From JBMOPD01 sp049323615 (GTDB lineage Bacteria; Bacillota; Desulfotomaculia; Desulfotomaculales; Desulfocucumaceae), in contig JBMOPD010000026.1 in the NCBI GenBank assembly GCA_049323615.1, positions 6,904-70,903 of the forward strand: a DNA stretch of 64,000 nucleotides, read 5' to 3'. A program made the position numbers and the translations under genes. How positions within the stretch are numbered: position 1 is the stretch's first letter; each line of letters begins with the position of its first letter. Under the pieces are notes generated by a model. It searched no databases, was not told the origin of the DNA, and saw only the letters and a program-made list of their open reading frames with translations. Below, in pieces: positions 50,720 to 58,587 of the stretch.

Positions 50720-50761
50720 GGGATTGGGGATTGGAGATTAGGGATTGGGGATTGGGGCTGA
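50720..50761. repeat. Heptamer array, GGGATTG family
   Basis: GGGATTG, GGGATTG, GAGATTA, GGGATTG, GGGATTG, GGGCTGA: six 7-base units between etfA and the HdrD-like gene. It is close to the reverse complement of 10276-10293 and to the CCCCAAT-type units of cyanobacterial STRR repeats. Confidence 0.9.
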
Positions 50762-50811
50762 TCTTTAAGGGATCTGTGGTTAAAGTTTAAGCGGGATAAG
50801 GAGGAAAATCG

Positions 50812-51969
50812 ATGTCCGAGCCTTTAATGTTATTTGATGAAGTAAGGGACGCCATCGTTGCCAGCGGCGGCGAGGAGATACAATTATGCATGCAGTGCGG
50901 ACTCTGCACCGGTTCCTGCCCGTGGGGGAGGATGGAGGAAAAATCCGAATTCAACGTCCGGGCCATGTTTCACATGGGCAGGCTCGGATATGACGGTTAC
51001 GAGTCCGACGACTACCTTTTCGCCTGCACCACCTGCAACCAGTGCGCGGTAAAATGCCCCCGGGGGATAAAGATACCCAACGTGGTAAGGTCGATGCGCA
51101 GTGTTATCTGTGAAACCGGCGGCATACCCAAGAACCTCAAGGCCGTGCTGGGAAGCATCAACAGCCAGGGCAACCCGTGGTCCCAGGAAAGAGACGAGCG
51201 TACAGCCTGGACAAAGGGGCACGATGTTCCGGAATTCACCCCGGACAAGGAATACCTCCTCTATGTGTGCTGCACATCGGCTTACGACGGCAGAAGCCAG
51301 AAGGTGGCCAGGGCCATTGTGGAATTGTTGAAGGCCGCCGGGGTAAGCTTCGGCATCATCGGCAGCGAGGAGAAGTGCTGCGGGGAGTCGGTGCGGAAGA
51401 TAGGGGCCGAGGAAGAGTTTGGCAACCTGGCCCGGCACAACATCGACCTGTTTAACAGCAAAGGTGTCAAGAAGATAATCACCACCTCACCCCACTGCCT
51501 GTATACATTCAGGAACGAGTACCCGGAATTCGGCGCCCAGTTTGAGGTTGTTCATTATACCGAACTGCTGCAGAACCTCGTTTCCGAAGGAAAATTAAAA
51601 TTATCAAAACCCGTGGCCAAAAAGGTTATTTATCACGAACCCTGCTACCTCGGCAGGCACAGCCGGGTCTTCGACGCCCCCAGGGAACTGATGGCTGCCG
51701 TTCCCGAACTGAGCATGACGGAATTCAAGGGAAATAAGGACTACAGCATGTGCTGCAGCGGCGGCGGGGCCAGAATATGGATGGAGACCAAGGCCGGCCA
51801 GCGTTTTTCAGACGTCAAGGTAAGAGAAGCTTCGGAAAAAGAGGCCCAGGTAATCGCCACGGCATGTCCCTACTGCATCGTCATGCTGGAAGACAGCCTC
51901 AAGAACCAGAACAAGGATGAGGTAATGTCGGTTAAGGACATCAGCGAACTGCTGCGGGAGAGCCTGTAA
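50812..51969 (+). CDS. HdrD-like Fe-S oxidoreductase (two 4Fe-4S, two CCG domains)
   Basis: A 385-residue soluble protein. Two 4Fe-4S motifs (C26-C29-C32-C36 and C72-C75-C78-C82) are followed by two CCG domains (CCTSAYDG with KCCGES, then HEPCYLG with MCCSGGGARIW and ACPYCIVML). This is the layout of the catalytic subunit of heterodisulfide reductase (HdrD/GlpC/LutA type), whose CCG domains can hold noncubane 4Fe-4S clusters. It has no membrane segments. Its place right after etfBA suggests that it takes electrons from ETF during acyl-CoA oxidation. In syntrophic fatty-acid oxidisers a membrane-bound relative (DUF224 type) has this role, but here the membrane part is absent. Confidence 0.9.
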   Translation: MSEPLMLFDEVRDAIVASGGEEIQLCMQCGLCTGSCPWGRMEEKSEFNVRAMFHMGRLGYDGYESDDYLFACTTCNQCAVKCPRGIKIPNVVRSMRSVICETGGIPKNLKAVLGSINSQGNPWSQERDERTAWTKGHDVPEFTPDKEYLLYVCCTSAYDGRSQKVARAIVELLKAAGVSFGIIGSEEKCCGESVRKIGAEEEFGNLARHNIDLFNSKGVKKIITTSPHCLYTFRNEYPEFGAQFEVVHYTELLQNLVSEGKLKLSKPVAKKVIYHEPCYLGRHSRVFDAPRELMAAVPELSMTEFKGNKDYSMCCSGGGARIWMETKAGQRFSDVKVREASEKEAQVIATACPYCIVMLEDSLKNQNKDEVMSVKDISELLRESL

Positions 51970-52050
51970 GAGGTCGGCAGAAAAAAGAGTCTAATTCCAA
52001 TATAAAAAATTACCCTTACAAACCAAAAGAGGGTAAGCACAAAGGATTTA

Positions 52051-52112
52051 GCCCAGGCGCATTGATGTATTCTTGGTGTTAACATTTGAATACTGCCCTG
52101 GGCGTGTTTTTA
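52051..52112 (+). terminator. Structured terminator after the HdrD-like gene
   Basis: GCCCAGG (52051-52057) pairs with CCTGGGC (52097-52103), and inside it GTATTC (52067-52072) with GAATAC (52088-52093). GTGTTTTTAT follows. Confidence 0.6.
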
Positions 52113-52146
52113 TAAAACAGCTTTATGAAAGGATGAGGACTGGGAA

Positions 52147-53328
52147 ATGAGAGAAGCGGTGATAGTAAGCTCGGTAAGGACGGCGGTGGGGAAGTTCGGC
52201 GGCTCCCTGAACGGAATTCCGGCAGTGGACCTGGGCGCCCTGGTCATCAAGGAGGCCGTAAAAAGAGCCGGCATTGATGAAAAGCTGGTTGACGAGGTAA
52301 TTATGGGCAATGTACTGCAGGCCGGCCTGGGGCAGAACCCGGCCCGGCAGGCGTCCATAAAGGCCGGAGTGCCGCAGGAAGTCCCGGCCTGGACCCTTAA
52401 CATCGTCTGCGGGTCCGGACTGAAGGCCGTGGGAACCGCCGCCCGGCAGATCTGGTCGGGAGAAGCCGACATAGTGGTGGCCGGCGGCATGGAAAACATG
52501 TCCATGGCGCCTTACCTGATAGACAGGGCCAGGTGGGGATACCGCATGGGCGACGGGAAAATTGCCGACGCCATGATCAAGGACGGGCTGTGGTGCGCCT
52601 TTAACGACGTACATATGGGCATCACGGCCGAAAACATCGCGGAAAAGTACGGCATCACCAGGGAGGAGCAGGACCTGTTGTCGGTTGCCAGCCAGGAGAA
52701 GGCCGTTGCCGCCATTGACGCCGGCAGGTTCCGGGATGAAATCGTGCCGGTGGTGATACCGCAAAAGAAGGGTGACCCGGTGGTGTTTGACACCGACGAA
52801 TTCCCGCGCCGGGGGACAACGATGGAAGCGCTCGCAAAACTGCCCCCGGCCTTTAAAAAAGGAGGCACGGTAACGGCCGGCAACGCTTCCGGGATAAACG
52901 ACGGGGCGGCGGCCTGCGTGGTCATGTCGGCCGATAAGGCCAGGGAGTTGGGAGTAAAGCCGCTGTTTATCATCAAATCCACCGCCACAGCCGGCGTGGA
53001 TCCGGCGTACATGGGCCTGGGGCCCATTCCCTCCAGCCGGAAGGCCCTGAAAAAGGCGGGACTGGGCGTGACCGCCATGGACCTCATCGAGGCCAACGAG
53101 GCCTTCGCGGCCCAGGCCTGTGCGGTGATTAAGCAGCTGGAACTGCCCATGGAAAAGGTAAATGTCAACGGGGGCGCGGTGGCCCTGGGCCATCCCATCG
53201 GCGCCAGCGGGGCCAGGATACTGGTCACCCTCCTCCACGAGATGAAAAAGCGGGGCAGCAAGTACGGGCTGGCCACCCTGTGTATCGGCGGCGGCCAGGG
53301 CACGGCCATGGTGGTGGAAAGCCTTTAA
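52147..53328 (+). CDS. Acetyl-CoA C-acetyltransferase (thiolase)
   Basis: A 393-residue thiolase of the acetoacetyl-CoA type. C88 (NIVCGSGLKAV), NEAFAAQA, GHPIGASGARI and the C-terminal LCIGGGQGTAM are all regular. It is next to hbd and crotonase, giving the last step of butyryl-CoA oxidation or the first of its synthesis. The start is ATG 52147. It shares only overall similarity with the reverse-strand thiolase at 26569-27747. Confidence 0.95.
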   Translation: MREAVIVSSVRTAVGKFGGSLNGIPAVDLGALVIKEAVKRAGIDEKLVDEVIMGNVLQAGLGQNPARQASIKAGVPQEVPAWTLNIVCGSGLKAVGTAARQIWSGEADIVVAGGMENMSMAPYLIDRARWGYRMGDGKIADAMIKDGLWCAFNDVHMGITAENIAEKYGITREEQDLLSVASQEKAVAAIDAGRFRDEIVPVVIPQKKGDPVVFDTDEFPRRGTTMEALAKLPPAFKKGGTVTAGNASGINDGAAACVVMSADKARELGVKPLFIIKSTATAGVDPAYMGLGPIPSSRKALKKAGLGVTAMDLIEANEAFAAQACAVIKQLELPMEKVNVNGGAVALGHPIGASGARILVTLLHEMKKRGSKYGLATLCIGGGQGTAMVVESL

Positions 53329-53349
53329 AAGATAAGGGGGAAGACAGTT

Positions 53350-54204
53350 ATGGAGATTAAGAAGATAATGGTTATCGGCGCCGGCCAGATGGGGTCCGGG
53401 ATCGCCCAGGTTTCGGCGGCGGCCGGATACAGCGTGGTGATGAACGACCTGAACGATGATTTTGTAAGCAGGGGACTGGGCAATATCAGCAAAAACCTGG
53501 ACAGGGATGTAAAAAAGGGCAGGCTTACCGCGGAGCAGAAGGCTGAAATAATGGGACGCATCAAACCTTCAACCTCACTGCAGGACGCCGGGGACTGCGA
53601 CCTGGTGATCGAGGCCGCGGTAGAAAATATGGGCATCAAGTCTAAAATATTCAGTGAGCTTGACGGTATCTGCCCGGCCCACACCATCCTGGCCACCAAC
53701 ACCTCGTCCCTGCCCATTACCGAAATAGCGGCCAGCACAAAGAGGCCGGAAAAGGTTATCGGCATGCACTTCATGAACCCGGTGCCGGTGATGAAGCTGG
53801 TGGAGGTAATCAGGGGCCTGGCCACCTCCGGTGAGACCTATGAAATAGTCCGGGCAGCCAGTGAAAAAATGGGCAAGATACCGGTGGAGGTAAATGACGC
53901 TCCCGGCTTTGTATCCAACAGGGTGCTGCTGCCCATGATCAACGAGGCTATTTACTGCGTTTACGAGGGTATAGCCACCCCGGAGGCGGTGGACCAGGTG
54001 ATGAAACTGGGCATGAACCATCCCATGGGGCCGCTGGCCCTGGCCGACCTGATCGGCCTTGACACCTGCCTGTATATCATGGAGGTGCTTCATAAGGGCT
54101 TGGGGGACAGCAAGTACAGGCCCTGTCCGCTGCTGCGCAAGTACGTCGCCGCCGGCTGGCTGGGCAGGAAAACAGGCCGGGGATTTTATGTTTACGAAGG
54201 GTAG
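53350..54204 (+). CDS. hbd: 3-hydroxybutyryl-CoA dehydrogenase
   Basis: An NAD(P)-dependent dehydrogenase interconverting 3-hydroxybutyryl-CoA and acetoacetyl-CoA. 284 residues: the Rossmann motif GAGQMGSGIAQ at the N-terminus, then the catalytic region HFMNPVPVMKLVEVIRG and the C-terminal domain with GLDTCLYIMEVLHKG. It starts 21 bases after the thiolase stop, with a G-rich site before the ATG, so it is in the same operon. Confidence 0.96.
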   Translation: MEIKKIMVIGAGQMGSGIAQVSAAAGYSVVMNDLNDDFVSRGLGNISKNLDRDVKKGRLTAEQKAEIMGRIKPSTSLQDAGDCDLVIEAAVENMGIKSKIFSELDGICPAHTILATNTSSLPITEIAASTKRPEKVIGMHFMNPVPVMKLVEVIRGLATSGETYEIVRAASEKMGKIPVEVNDAPGFVSNRVLLPMINEAIYCVYEGIATPEAVDQVMKLGMNHPMGPLALADLIGLDTCLYIMEVLHKGLGDSKYRPCPLLRKYVAAGWLGRKTGRGFYVYEG

Positions 54205-54265
54205 GCGGCAGCAAAAAGTGGTAAAATAAACGGGTAAGGTATCACAATTTCAGGAGGTGTGGCCG

Positions 54266-55048
54266 TTGAGCTACGAAAACCTTATTTTGGAGAAGGAAGA
54301 GAACATCGCGTTGATCACCATTAACCGCCCCAAGGTCCTCAATGCCCTGAACGCGGACCTTTTAAAAGAGCTGGAAGCGGTGGTGGACGAAATTGAACAG
54401 GACGACCAGGTACGGGTGGTTATTATCACCGGCGCGGGTGACAAAGCCTTTGTGGCCGGGGCCGACATAGCCTTTATGAGCAAGCTCAGCCCGCTGGAGG
54501 CCAAGAGCTTCGCCCAACTGGGCCAGAGGGTGTTCAGCAAAATAGAGAACATGTCCAAGCCAGTTATTGCGGCTGTGAACGGGTTTGCCCTGGGAGGGGG
54601 CAACGAGCTGGCCATGGCCTGTGATCTAAGAATTGCCTCCGAAAAGGCGAAATTCGGGCAGCCCGAGGTGCAGTTGGGACTGATCGCCGGGTTCGGCGGG
54701 ACCCAGAGGCTGTCCAGGATTGTAAACCCCGGCCTGGCCAAGGAGATACTGTTTACAGCCGACCAGTATGACGCCGGGTCCGCCCACAAGATAGGGCTGG
54801 CCAACCACGTGGTGCCGGACGGGGAACTGCTGGACTTCTGCAGGGGAATGGCCAAAAGGATTGCCGCCCGGGGCCCGGTGGCGGTAAGGCTGTCCAAGGA
54901 AGCGGTGAACCAGGGCCTGAACATGGACCTGGACAAGGCCATTGCCCTGGAGGCCGACCTGTTCGGACTGGTCTTCACCACCGAAGACCGGAAAGAGGGC
55001 ATAGCGGCCTTCCTTGAAAAAAGAAAGCCGGCTTTCAACAATAAATAA
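54266..55048 (+). CDS. crt: Enoyl-CoA hydratase (crotonase)
   Basis: Hydrates crotonyl-CoA to 3-hydroxybutyryl-CoA. About 260 residues with AGADIAFMSKLSP, FALGGGNELAMACDLRIAS (oxyanion hole and first catalytic glutamate) and FGQPEVQLGLIAGFGGTQRL (second glutamate). The start is TTG 54266, 8 bases after AGGAGG; GTG 54257 overlaps that site. It completes the set acd, etfBA, HdrD-like, thiolase, hbd, crt. A strong terminator follows. Confidence 0.95.
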   Translation: MSYENLILEKEENIALITINRPKVLNALNADLLKELEAVVDEIEQDDQVRVVIITGAGDKAFVAGADIAFMSKLSPLEAKSFAQLGQRVFSKIENMSKPVIAAVNGFALGGGNELAMACDLRIASEKAKFGQPEVQLGLIAGFGGTQRLSRIVNPGLAKEILFTADQYDAGSAHKIGLANHVVPDGELLDFCRGMAKRIAARGPVAVRLSKEAVNQGLNMDLDKAIALEADLFGLVFTTEDRKEGIAAFLEKRKPAFNNK

Positions 55049-55061
55049 AATTTGCGATATA

Positions 55062-55098
55062 CAGGGGCAGGCCTTTAAAAGGCCTGCCCCTGTTTTTT
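55062..55098 (+). terminator. Strong intrinsic terminator after crt
   Basis: Positions 55062-55075 and 55079-55092 form a 14-bp perfect stem (CAGGGGCAGGCCTT/AAGGCCTGCCCCTG), followed by six T's. Confidence 0.95.
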
Positions 55099-55134
55099 AC
55101 CGCGGCAGGCCGGGTATAATACCCTGGGGTGGTG

Positions 55135-55340
55135 GTGCGCCAGTTCGGCGTTGTGAATATAGCCGGTGGGAAGCCGGCACGGTAAGGCCCAGCCAGCCGC
55201 CGTTATCCAGCCTTGGAGCCAAAGCCGTGAGGTGAGGTTTAAGCGTAGGCAGGAAACCATGCGAGCCGTAATGCGAAAGCGTGAAGTGATAGAGCCCCGT
55301 TAGAGTATACAGAGTGGAAGCCGATGCCTTCACCTCGGCA
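55135..55340 (+). pseudogene. Group II intron remnant (5' domain I part)
   Basis: The stretch starts with the group II 5' consensus-like GTGCGCC. It continues with segments typical of bacterial intron domain I, such as CCGGTGGGAAGCCGGC, CCTTGGAGCCAAAGCCG and GAGGTGAGG. GCAGGAAACCATGCGAGC and TGATAGAGCCCCGTTAGAG follow. About 200 bases are left. There is no reverse-transcriptase frame, and no domain V/VI is visible downstream. It is therefore a truncated copy rather than an active intron. The call is from remembered consensus and not from a folding or search. Confidence 0.6.
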
Positions 55341-55386
55341 GCAGGCAATTCACATCGGGGACGGTTCTGAATGTGAATTTCCCTGC
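55341..55386. repeat. Long inverted repeat with GGGGACGGTTCT loop
   Basis: AATTCACAT (55347-55355) pairs with ATGTGAATT (55371-55379), and the outer GCAGG (55341-55345) with CCTGC. It directly abuts the intron remnant and may be a small mobile or REP-like element. Confidence 0.6.
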
Positions 55387-55486
55387 TGAATTTATCTGCC
55401 CTGAAAACCCCTTGACAGAAGAGACTTAACAGGATACAATCAAAATATATTTAGACGCTTATAAAAATTTACAAAAATATAAAGGG

Positions 55487-55798
55487 GTGGTTCAGATCAA
55501 CCTGGTGTTTAAAGCCTTTTCCGACCCCACCCGCAGGAAGATATTAAAGCTGCTCCGGCTTAAGGATATGACGGCCGGGGAGATTGCCGACCAGTTTTCC
55601 ATCTCCAAGCCCAGCATATCCCATCACCTGAGCATTTTGAAGCAGGCCGATCTGGTCCAGGATGAGAGAAAGGGGCAGTTTATCTATTATTCCCTGAATA
55701 CCACGGTCTTCCAGGAATTAATAGGGTGGATCCACGACCTGCTGGAAGTTAACGAGAAAGAAAGAGAGGATAATGACAATGATGGCAAACGGCAGTGA
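55487..55798 (+). CDS. sdpR: ArsR-family repressor SdpR-like
   Basis: A winged helix-turn-helix repressor of the SdpR type. NLVFKAFSDPTRRKILKLLR opens it, then DQFSISKPSISHHLSILKQADLV is the recognition helix region, and IYYSLNTTVFQELIGWIHDLL the dimerisation part. 103 residues from GTG 55487, which is only touching the AAAGGGG site (55481-55486). An in-frame ATC at 55496 has much better spacing and would give the usual SdpR-like N-terminus, so the start is uncertain. It overlaps sdpI by 26 bases. Confidence 0.85.
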   Translation: MVQINLVFKAFSDPTRRKILKLLRLKDMTAGEIADQFSISKPSISHHLSILKQADLVQDERKGQFIYYSLNTTVFQELIGWIHDLLEVNEKEREDNDNDGKRQ

Positions 55799-56465
55799 AA
55801 AAACGGGCTTTATGGCCGAGATCAAAAAAGACTGGCTGGCGGTGTCGCTGATACTCGCTTCGCTTATCACCGGGGTCCTGGTTTACCCGCACCTGCCGGA
55901 CCTGGTTCCCAGCCACTGGAATGTACAGGGTCAGGTAGACAGCTACTCTTCAAAAATCTGGGGGGCCTTCGGCCTGCCCCTGATGGCGGCCGGGATTTAC
56001 CTGCTGATGGTGCTGGTGCCCCGGATTGACCCCCGGAGGGAAAACTATGCCCGGTTCAGAGGGGCGTACCGTTTTTTAAAGCTGGCCCTGGCTGTCTTCC
56101 TCGTCCTGCTGTATGTCATTATATTAATGAATGCCATGGGGTATAGGGTTTCGGTGGACCGGGCCGTGGTTACCGCGGTTGGGCTTCTGTTTATGGTTCT
56201 TGGCAATTTCATGGGACAGCTGAGGCATAATTATTTTGTGGGCATAAAGACGCCGTGGACCCTGGCCAGTGAGGAAGCATGGCAGAAAACACACCGGTTT
56301 GCCGCCCGCTTATGGGTGGGGGCCGGGCTGGTTACTGCCCTTTCCGGCCTGCTGCTGGGAGGCCAGAAGGGCCTGGTGATTATTGTCGCCGCCCTGGGTA
56401 CGGCAGCCATTGTGCCGGTGATTTACTCTTATCTGTTATTTAAAAACCAGACCAGAAGTCCGTAA
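55773..56465 (+). CDS. sdpI: SdpI-family membrane protein (DUF1648)
   Basis: A 230-residue membrane protein with about six to seven hydrophobic segments. LVPSHWNVQGQVDSYSSKIWG is the DUF1648 signature, and GQLRHNYFVGIKTPWTLASEEAWQKTHRFAARLW the SdpI one. In B. subtilis SdpI confers immunity to the killing factor SdpC and sequesters SdpR at the membrane. The sdpR-sdpI pair is present here without sdpABC, as in many genomes, so its job is probably autoregulated defence or stress response rather than self-immunity. Confidence 0.9.
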   Translation: MTMMANGSEKTGFMAEIKKDWLAVSLILASLITGVLVYPHLPDLVPSHWNVQGQVDSYSSKIWGAFGLPLMAAGIYLLMVLVPRIDPRRENYARFRGAYRFLKLALAVFLVLLYVIILMNAMGYRVSVDRAVVTAVGLLFMVLGNFMGQLRHNYFVGIKTPWTLASEEAWQKTHRFAARLWVGAGLVTALSGLLLGGQKGLVIIVAALGTAAIVPVIYSYLLFKNQTRSP

Positions 56466-56485
56466 ACAATACAAAAAATATCTGA

Positions 56486-56511
56486 AGGGACCTCCGCCGG
56501 GTCCCTTTTTA
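56486..56511 (+). terminator. Intrinsic terminator after sdpI
   Basis: AGGGACC (56486-56492) pairs with GGTCCCT (56500-56506), followed by TTTTACT. Confidence 0.8.
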
Positions 56512-56579
56512 CTGTTGCCAGGCATATTTTTGAGTAGTGTACCGATTGTTAATCAGTATTTGTGATTCGGAAATAAACT

Positions 56580-57035
56580 TTAGATGTAGTACATATTCGC
56601 TTCCTTGGACAGGCGAATCTTTTCAGACTCTTTGCACAGATCTTCCAGGGTGGTATTATCCAAAACATCTGCCACTGATTTTCTTACCCTTTCCCACAAA
56701 ACCCTCGCCGCGCAGGAATCGGCCCGGGGGCACGGTTCCGGCTCGTCCTCACTTACGCAGCCCGTGGGACTAAGCGGTCCCTCCAGGCATCTGACAATTT
56801 CACCGGCCGTAATCTTGGCTGGTTCCCGGGTGAGCAGGTAGCCTCCCTGGGAACCCCGCACGCTGCGAACCAGCCCCCCCTTACGCAGGAAGGTCATCAT
56901 TTGTTCCAGGTAACCTTCTGAAATCCCCTGTCTTTCCGCCACCTGCAAAAGAGGTATGGGTTCGTTGGGATCATAGTTCAGAGCCAGTTCCAACATAGCC
57001 CGCAACCCATACCGTGCGCGTGTAGAAAACTTCAA
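56580..57035 (-). CDS. Rrf2-family transcriptional regulator (IscR-like cysteines)
   Basis: A 151-residue winged helix protein of the Rrf2 family. MKFSTRARYGLRAMLELAL, ISEGYLEQMMTFLRKGGLVRSVRGSQGGY are the family hallmarks. Three cysteines C93, C102, C108 stand in the region where IscR holds its 2Fe-2S cluster, though with spacing C-x8-C-x5-C. CymR-type members lack them. It follows cysK by 39 bases on the same strand, so it probably regulates cysteine synthesis or Fe-S supply, and may sense its cluster. Confidence 0.9.
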   Translation of the reverse strand: MKFSTRARYGLRAMLELALNYDPNEPIPLLQVAERQGISEGYLEQMMTFLRKGGLVRSVRGSQGGYLLTREPAKITAGEIVRCLEGPLSPTGCVSEDEPEPCPRADSCAARVLWERVRKSVADVLDNTTLEDLCKESEKIRLSKEANMYYI

Positions 57036-57074
57036 TTCGCATGACTCCCCTTAACTGTTATTTGAAAATACAAA

Positions 57075-58001
57075 TTATCCCAGACAGAACGGGGTGCTGA
57101 GGTACCGTTCCCCGGTATCCGGAAGGATAATTACGATCATCTTACCCTGGCTTTCATTTCGCCCGGCTATTTCCAGAGCCGCGAACACTGCCGCCCCTGA
57201 GGATATACCAGCCAGAATCCCCTCTTCCCGGGCCAACCGTCGTACGGTTTCATCGGCGTTCCGGTTACTCACTTTGATTATTTCATCAATAAGGGAAAGG
57301 TCTAATACTTTGGGAATAAATCCAGCTCCGATGCCCTGAATCTTGTGGGGTCCCGGGTTTCCTCCCGACAAAACCGGCGAATCTAAAGGTTCCACCGCGA
57401 CCACTTTCAATTGAGGTTTCCGTGGTTTAAGTGTCTGGGCAATGCCGGTAATGGTGCCGCCAGTACCCACTCCTGCTACGACAATATCTACCAGTCCGTC
57501 AGTATCTTTCCATATTTCTTCCGCAGTGGTTAGCCGGTGACTATCAGGGTTAGCCGGATTTTCAAACTGCTGTGGTATGAAGGAGTCAGCTATTTCCCGG
57601 GCCAGTTCTTCCGCCTTCTGCACCGCCCCTTTCATCCCGAAATCCCCGGGCGTAAGTACCAGTTCGGCCCCGTAAGCCCTTAGTAAGCTCCGGCGCTCAA
57701 TACTCATGGTATCAGGCATTGTCAGAATCAGCCGGTAACCACGGGAGGCCGCCACTAAGGCTAAAGCAATTCCGGTATTACCGCTGGTGGGCTCAATAAT
57801 AACGGATCCAGGTTTTAGCAGCCCCTGTTCCTCAGCCCGGCGAATCATGTTAAAACTGATGCGGTCTTTAATGCTACCCCCCGGATTGAAAGACTCCAGT
57901 TTAGCTACCAAGTCGGCATCATTTCCCTGTGTCATTCGCTGGAGCCGCAATAGCGGTGTATTGCCAATCAAGTCAGTCAGGCTATTGGCGATCCTGGACA
58001 T
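57075..58001 (-). CDS. cysK: Cysteine synthase (O-acetylserine sulfhydrylase)
   Basis: A PLP enzyme making cysteine from O-acetylserine and sulfide. NPGGSIKDRISF carries the PLP lysine (K45), EPTSGNTGIALAL and GVGTGGTITGIAQTLK bind substrate and phosphate. 308 residues. It is transcribed ahead of the Rrf2 regulator. A perfect palindrome (58042-58059) lies about 40 bases upstream of its start and is a likely operator. Confidence 0.96.
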   Translation of the reverse strand: MSRIANSLTDLIGNTPLLRLQRMTQGNDADLVAKLESFNPGGSIKDRISFNMIRRAEEQGLLKPGSVIIEPTSGNTGIALALVAASRGYRLILTMPDTMSIERRSLLRAYGAELVLTPGDFGMKGAVQKAEELAREIADSFIPQQFENPANPDSHRLTTAEEIWKDTDGLVDIVVAGVGTGGTITGIAQTLKPRKPQLKVVAVEPLDSPVLSGGNPGPHKIQGIGAGFIPKVLDLSLIDEIIKVSNRNADETVRRLAREEGILAGISSGAAVFAALEIAGRNESQGKMIVIILPDTGERYLSTPFCLG

Positions 58002-58041
58002 GCTTTGCTTGTCCTCCTTTCTTTTACTTTTTTAAATACCC

Positions 58042-58059
58042 TAGCATATTAAAATGCTA
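58042..58059. promoter_or_regulatory. Palindromic operator candidate for cysK/Rrf2
   Basis: TAGCAT-ATTAAA-ATGCTA is a perfect 6-6-6 palindrome 41 bases upstream of the cysK start. The autogenous Rrf2 regulator is encoded in the same transcript. Confidence 0.5.
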
Positions 58060-58357
58060 TTAATTCCTATTGATTTAGTTAAATTTTGTTCATAGTCTAT
58101 GGCATTAAATGGTGTCTGTCAATACATTTTTCAATACATATTTCGATACACACCTAGAGGGGTCACAATTTTGTTCCCAGGGGTTTGGCGAGTTCCAGTA
58201 ACATTCCTCTGCAAGAAACTGCCAGTGCCCCGGGTATTTCCTTTTGCCGGAAACAGGCCGGCGAAGACGAAACCGTTAATGGTGCCGGATATGTGGCTTT
58301 TTTAACCTCTGGAAATATGGCAGATTAATGTAAAGTACAAAAACAGGAAATTTGGGA

Positions 58358-58389
58358 TTGACATTAGGGATAATATATTCCAATATAAT
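58358..58389 (+). promoter_or_regulatory. Promoter-like region upstream of the HdrC-like gene
   Basis: TTGACA (58358-58363) and TATAAT (58384-58389) are both perfect, but 20 bases apart, which is long. The palindrome TATATT-CC-AATATA (58374-58387) overlaps the -10, so it could be an operator. Confidence 0.4.
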
Positions 58390-58587
58390 GTATATAAGAC
58401 ACATAAAAATAATAAAAATAATAGGAATTATATTATAACAACATTGGCTGTACGGTTCAGGTGATCCAAAAGTGAGTAATGCTCATACGTGTTAGCTTGA
58501 CCAGGTTTTTAATATTTATATAATTCTTGATTTTATTAAAAAGGTAAAATCAGTATTCAAAAAAATTAATGAATGGGGGTGTATTAG

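Larger units (their letters stand above)
58002..58587. other. 586-base gap between cysK and the HdrC-like gene
   Basis: Contains a palindrome near cysK (58042-58059), a GC-rich middle part of unknown nature (about 58140-58305) with a 68-codon frame that lacks a ribosome binding site, and an AT-rich promoter-like part (58358-58430). No RNA gene was recognised. Confidence 0.4.

Noticed and set aside
58099..58305. 68-codon frame between cysK and the HdrC-like gene
   Set aside because: No ribosome binding site and no recognisable sequence; the GC-rich middle may be a remnant but cannot be identified.
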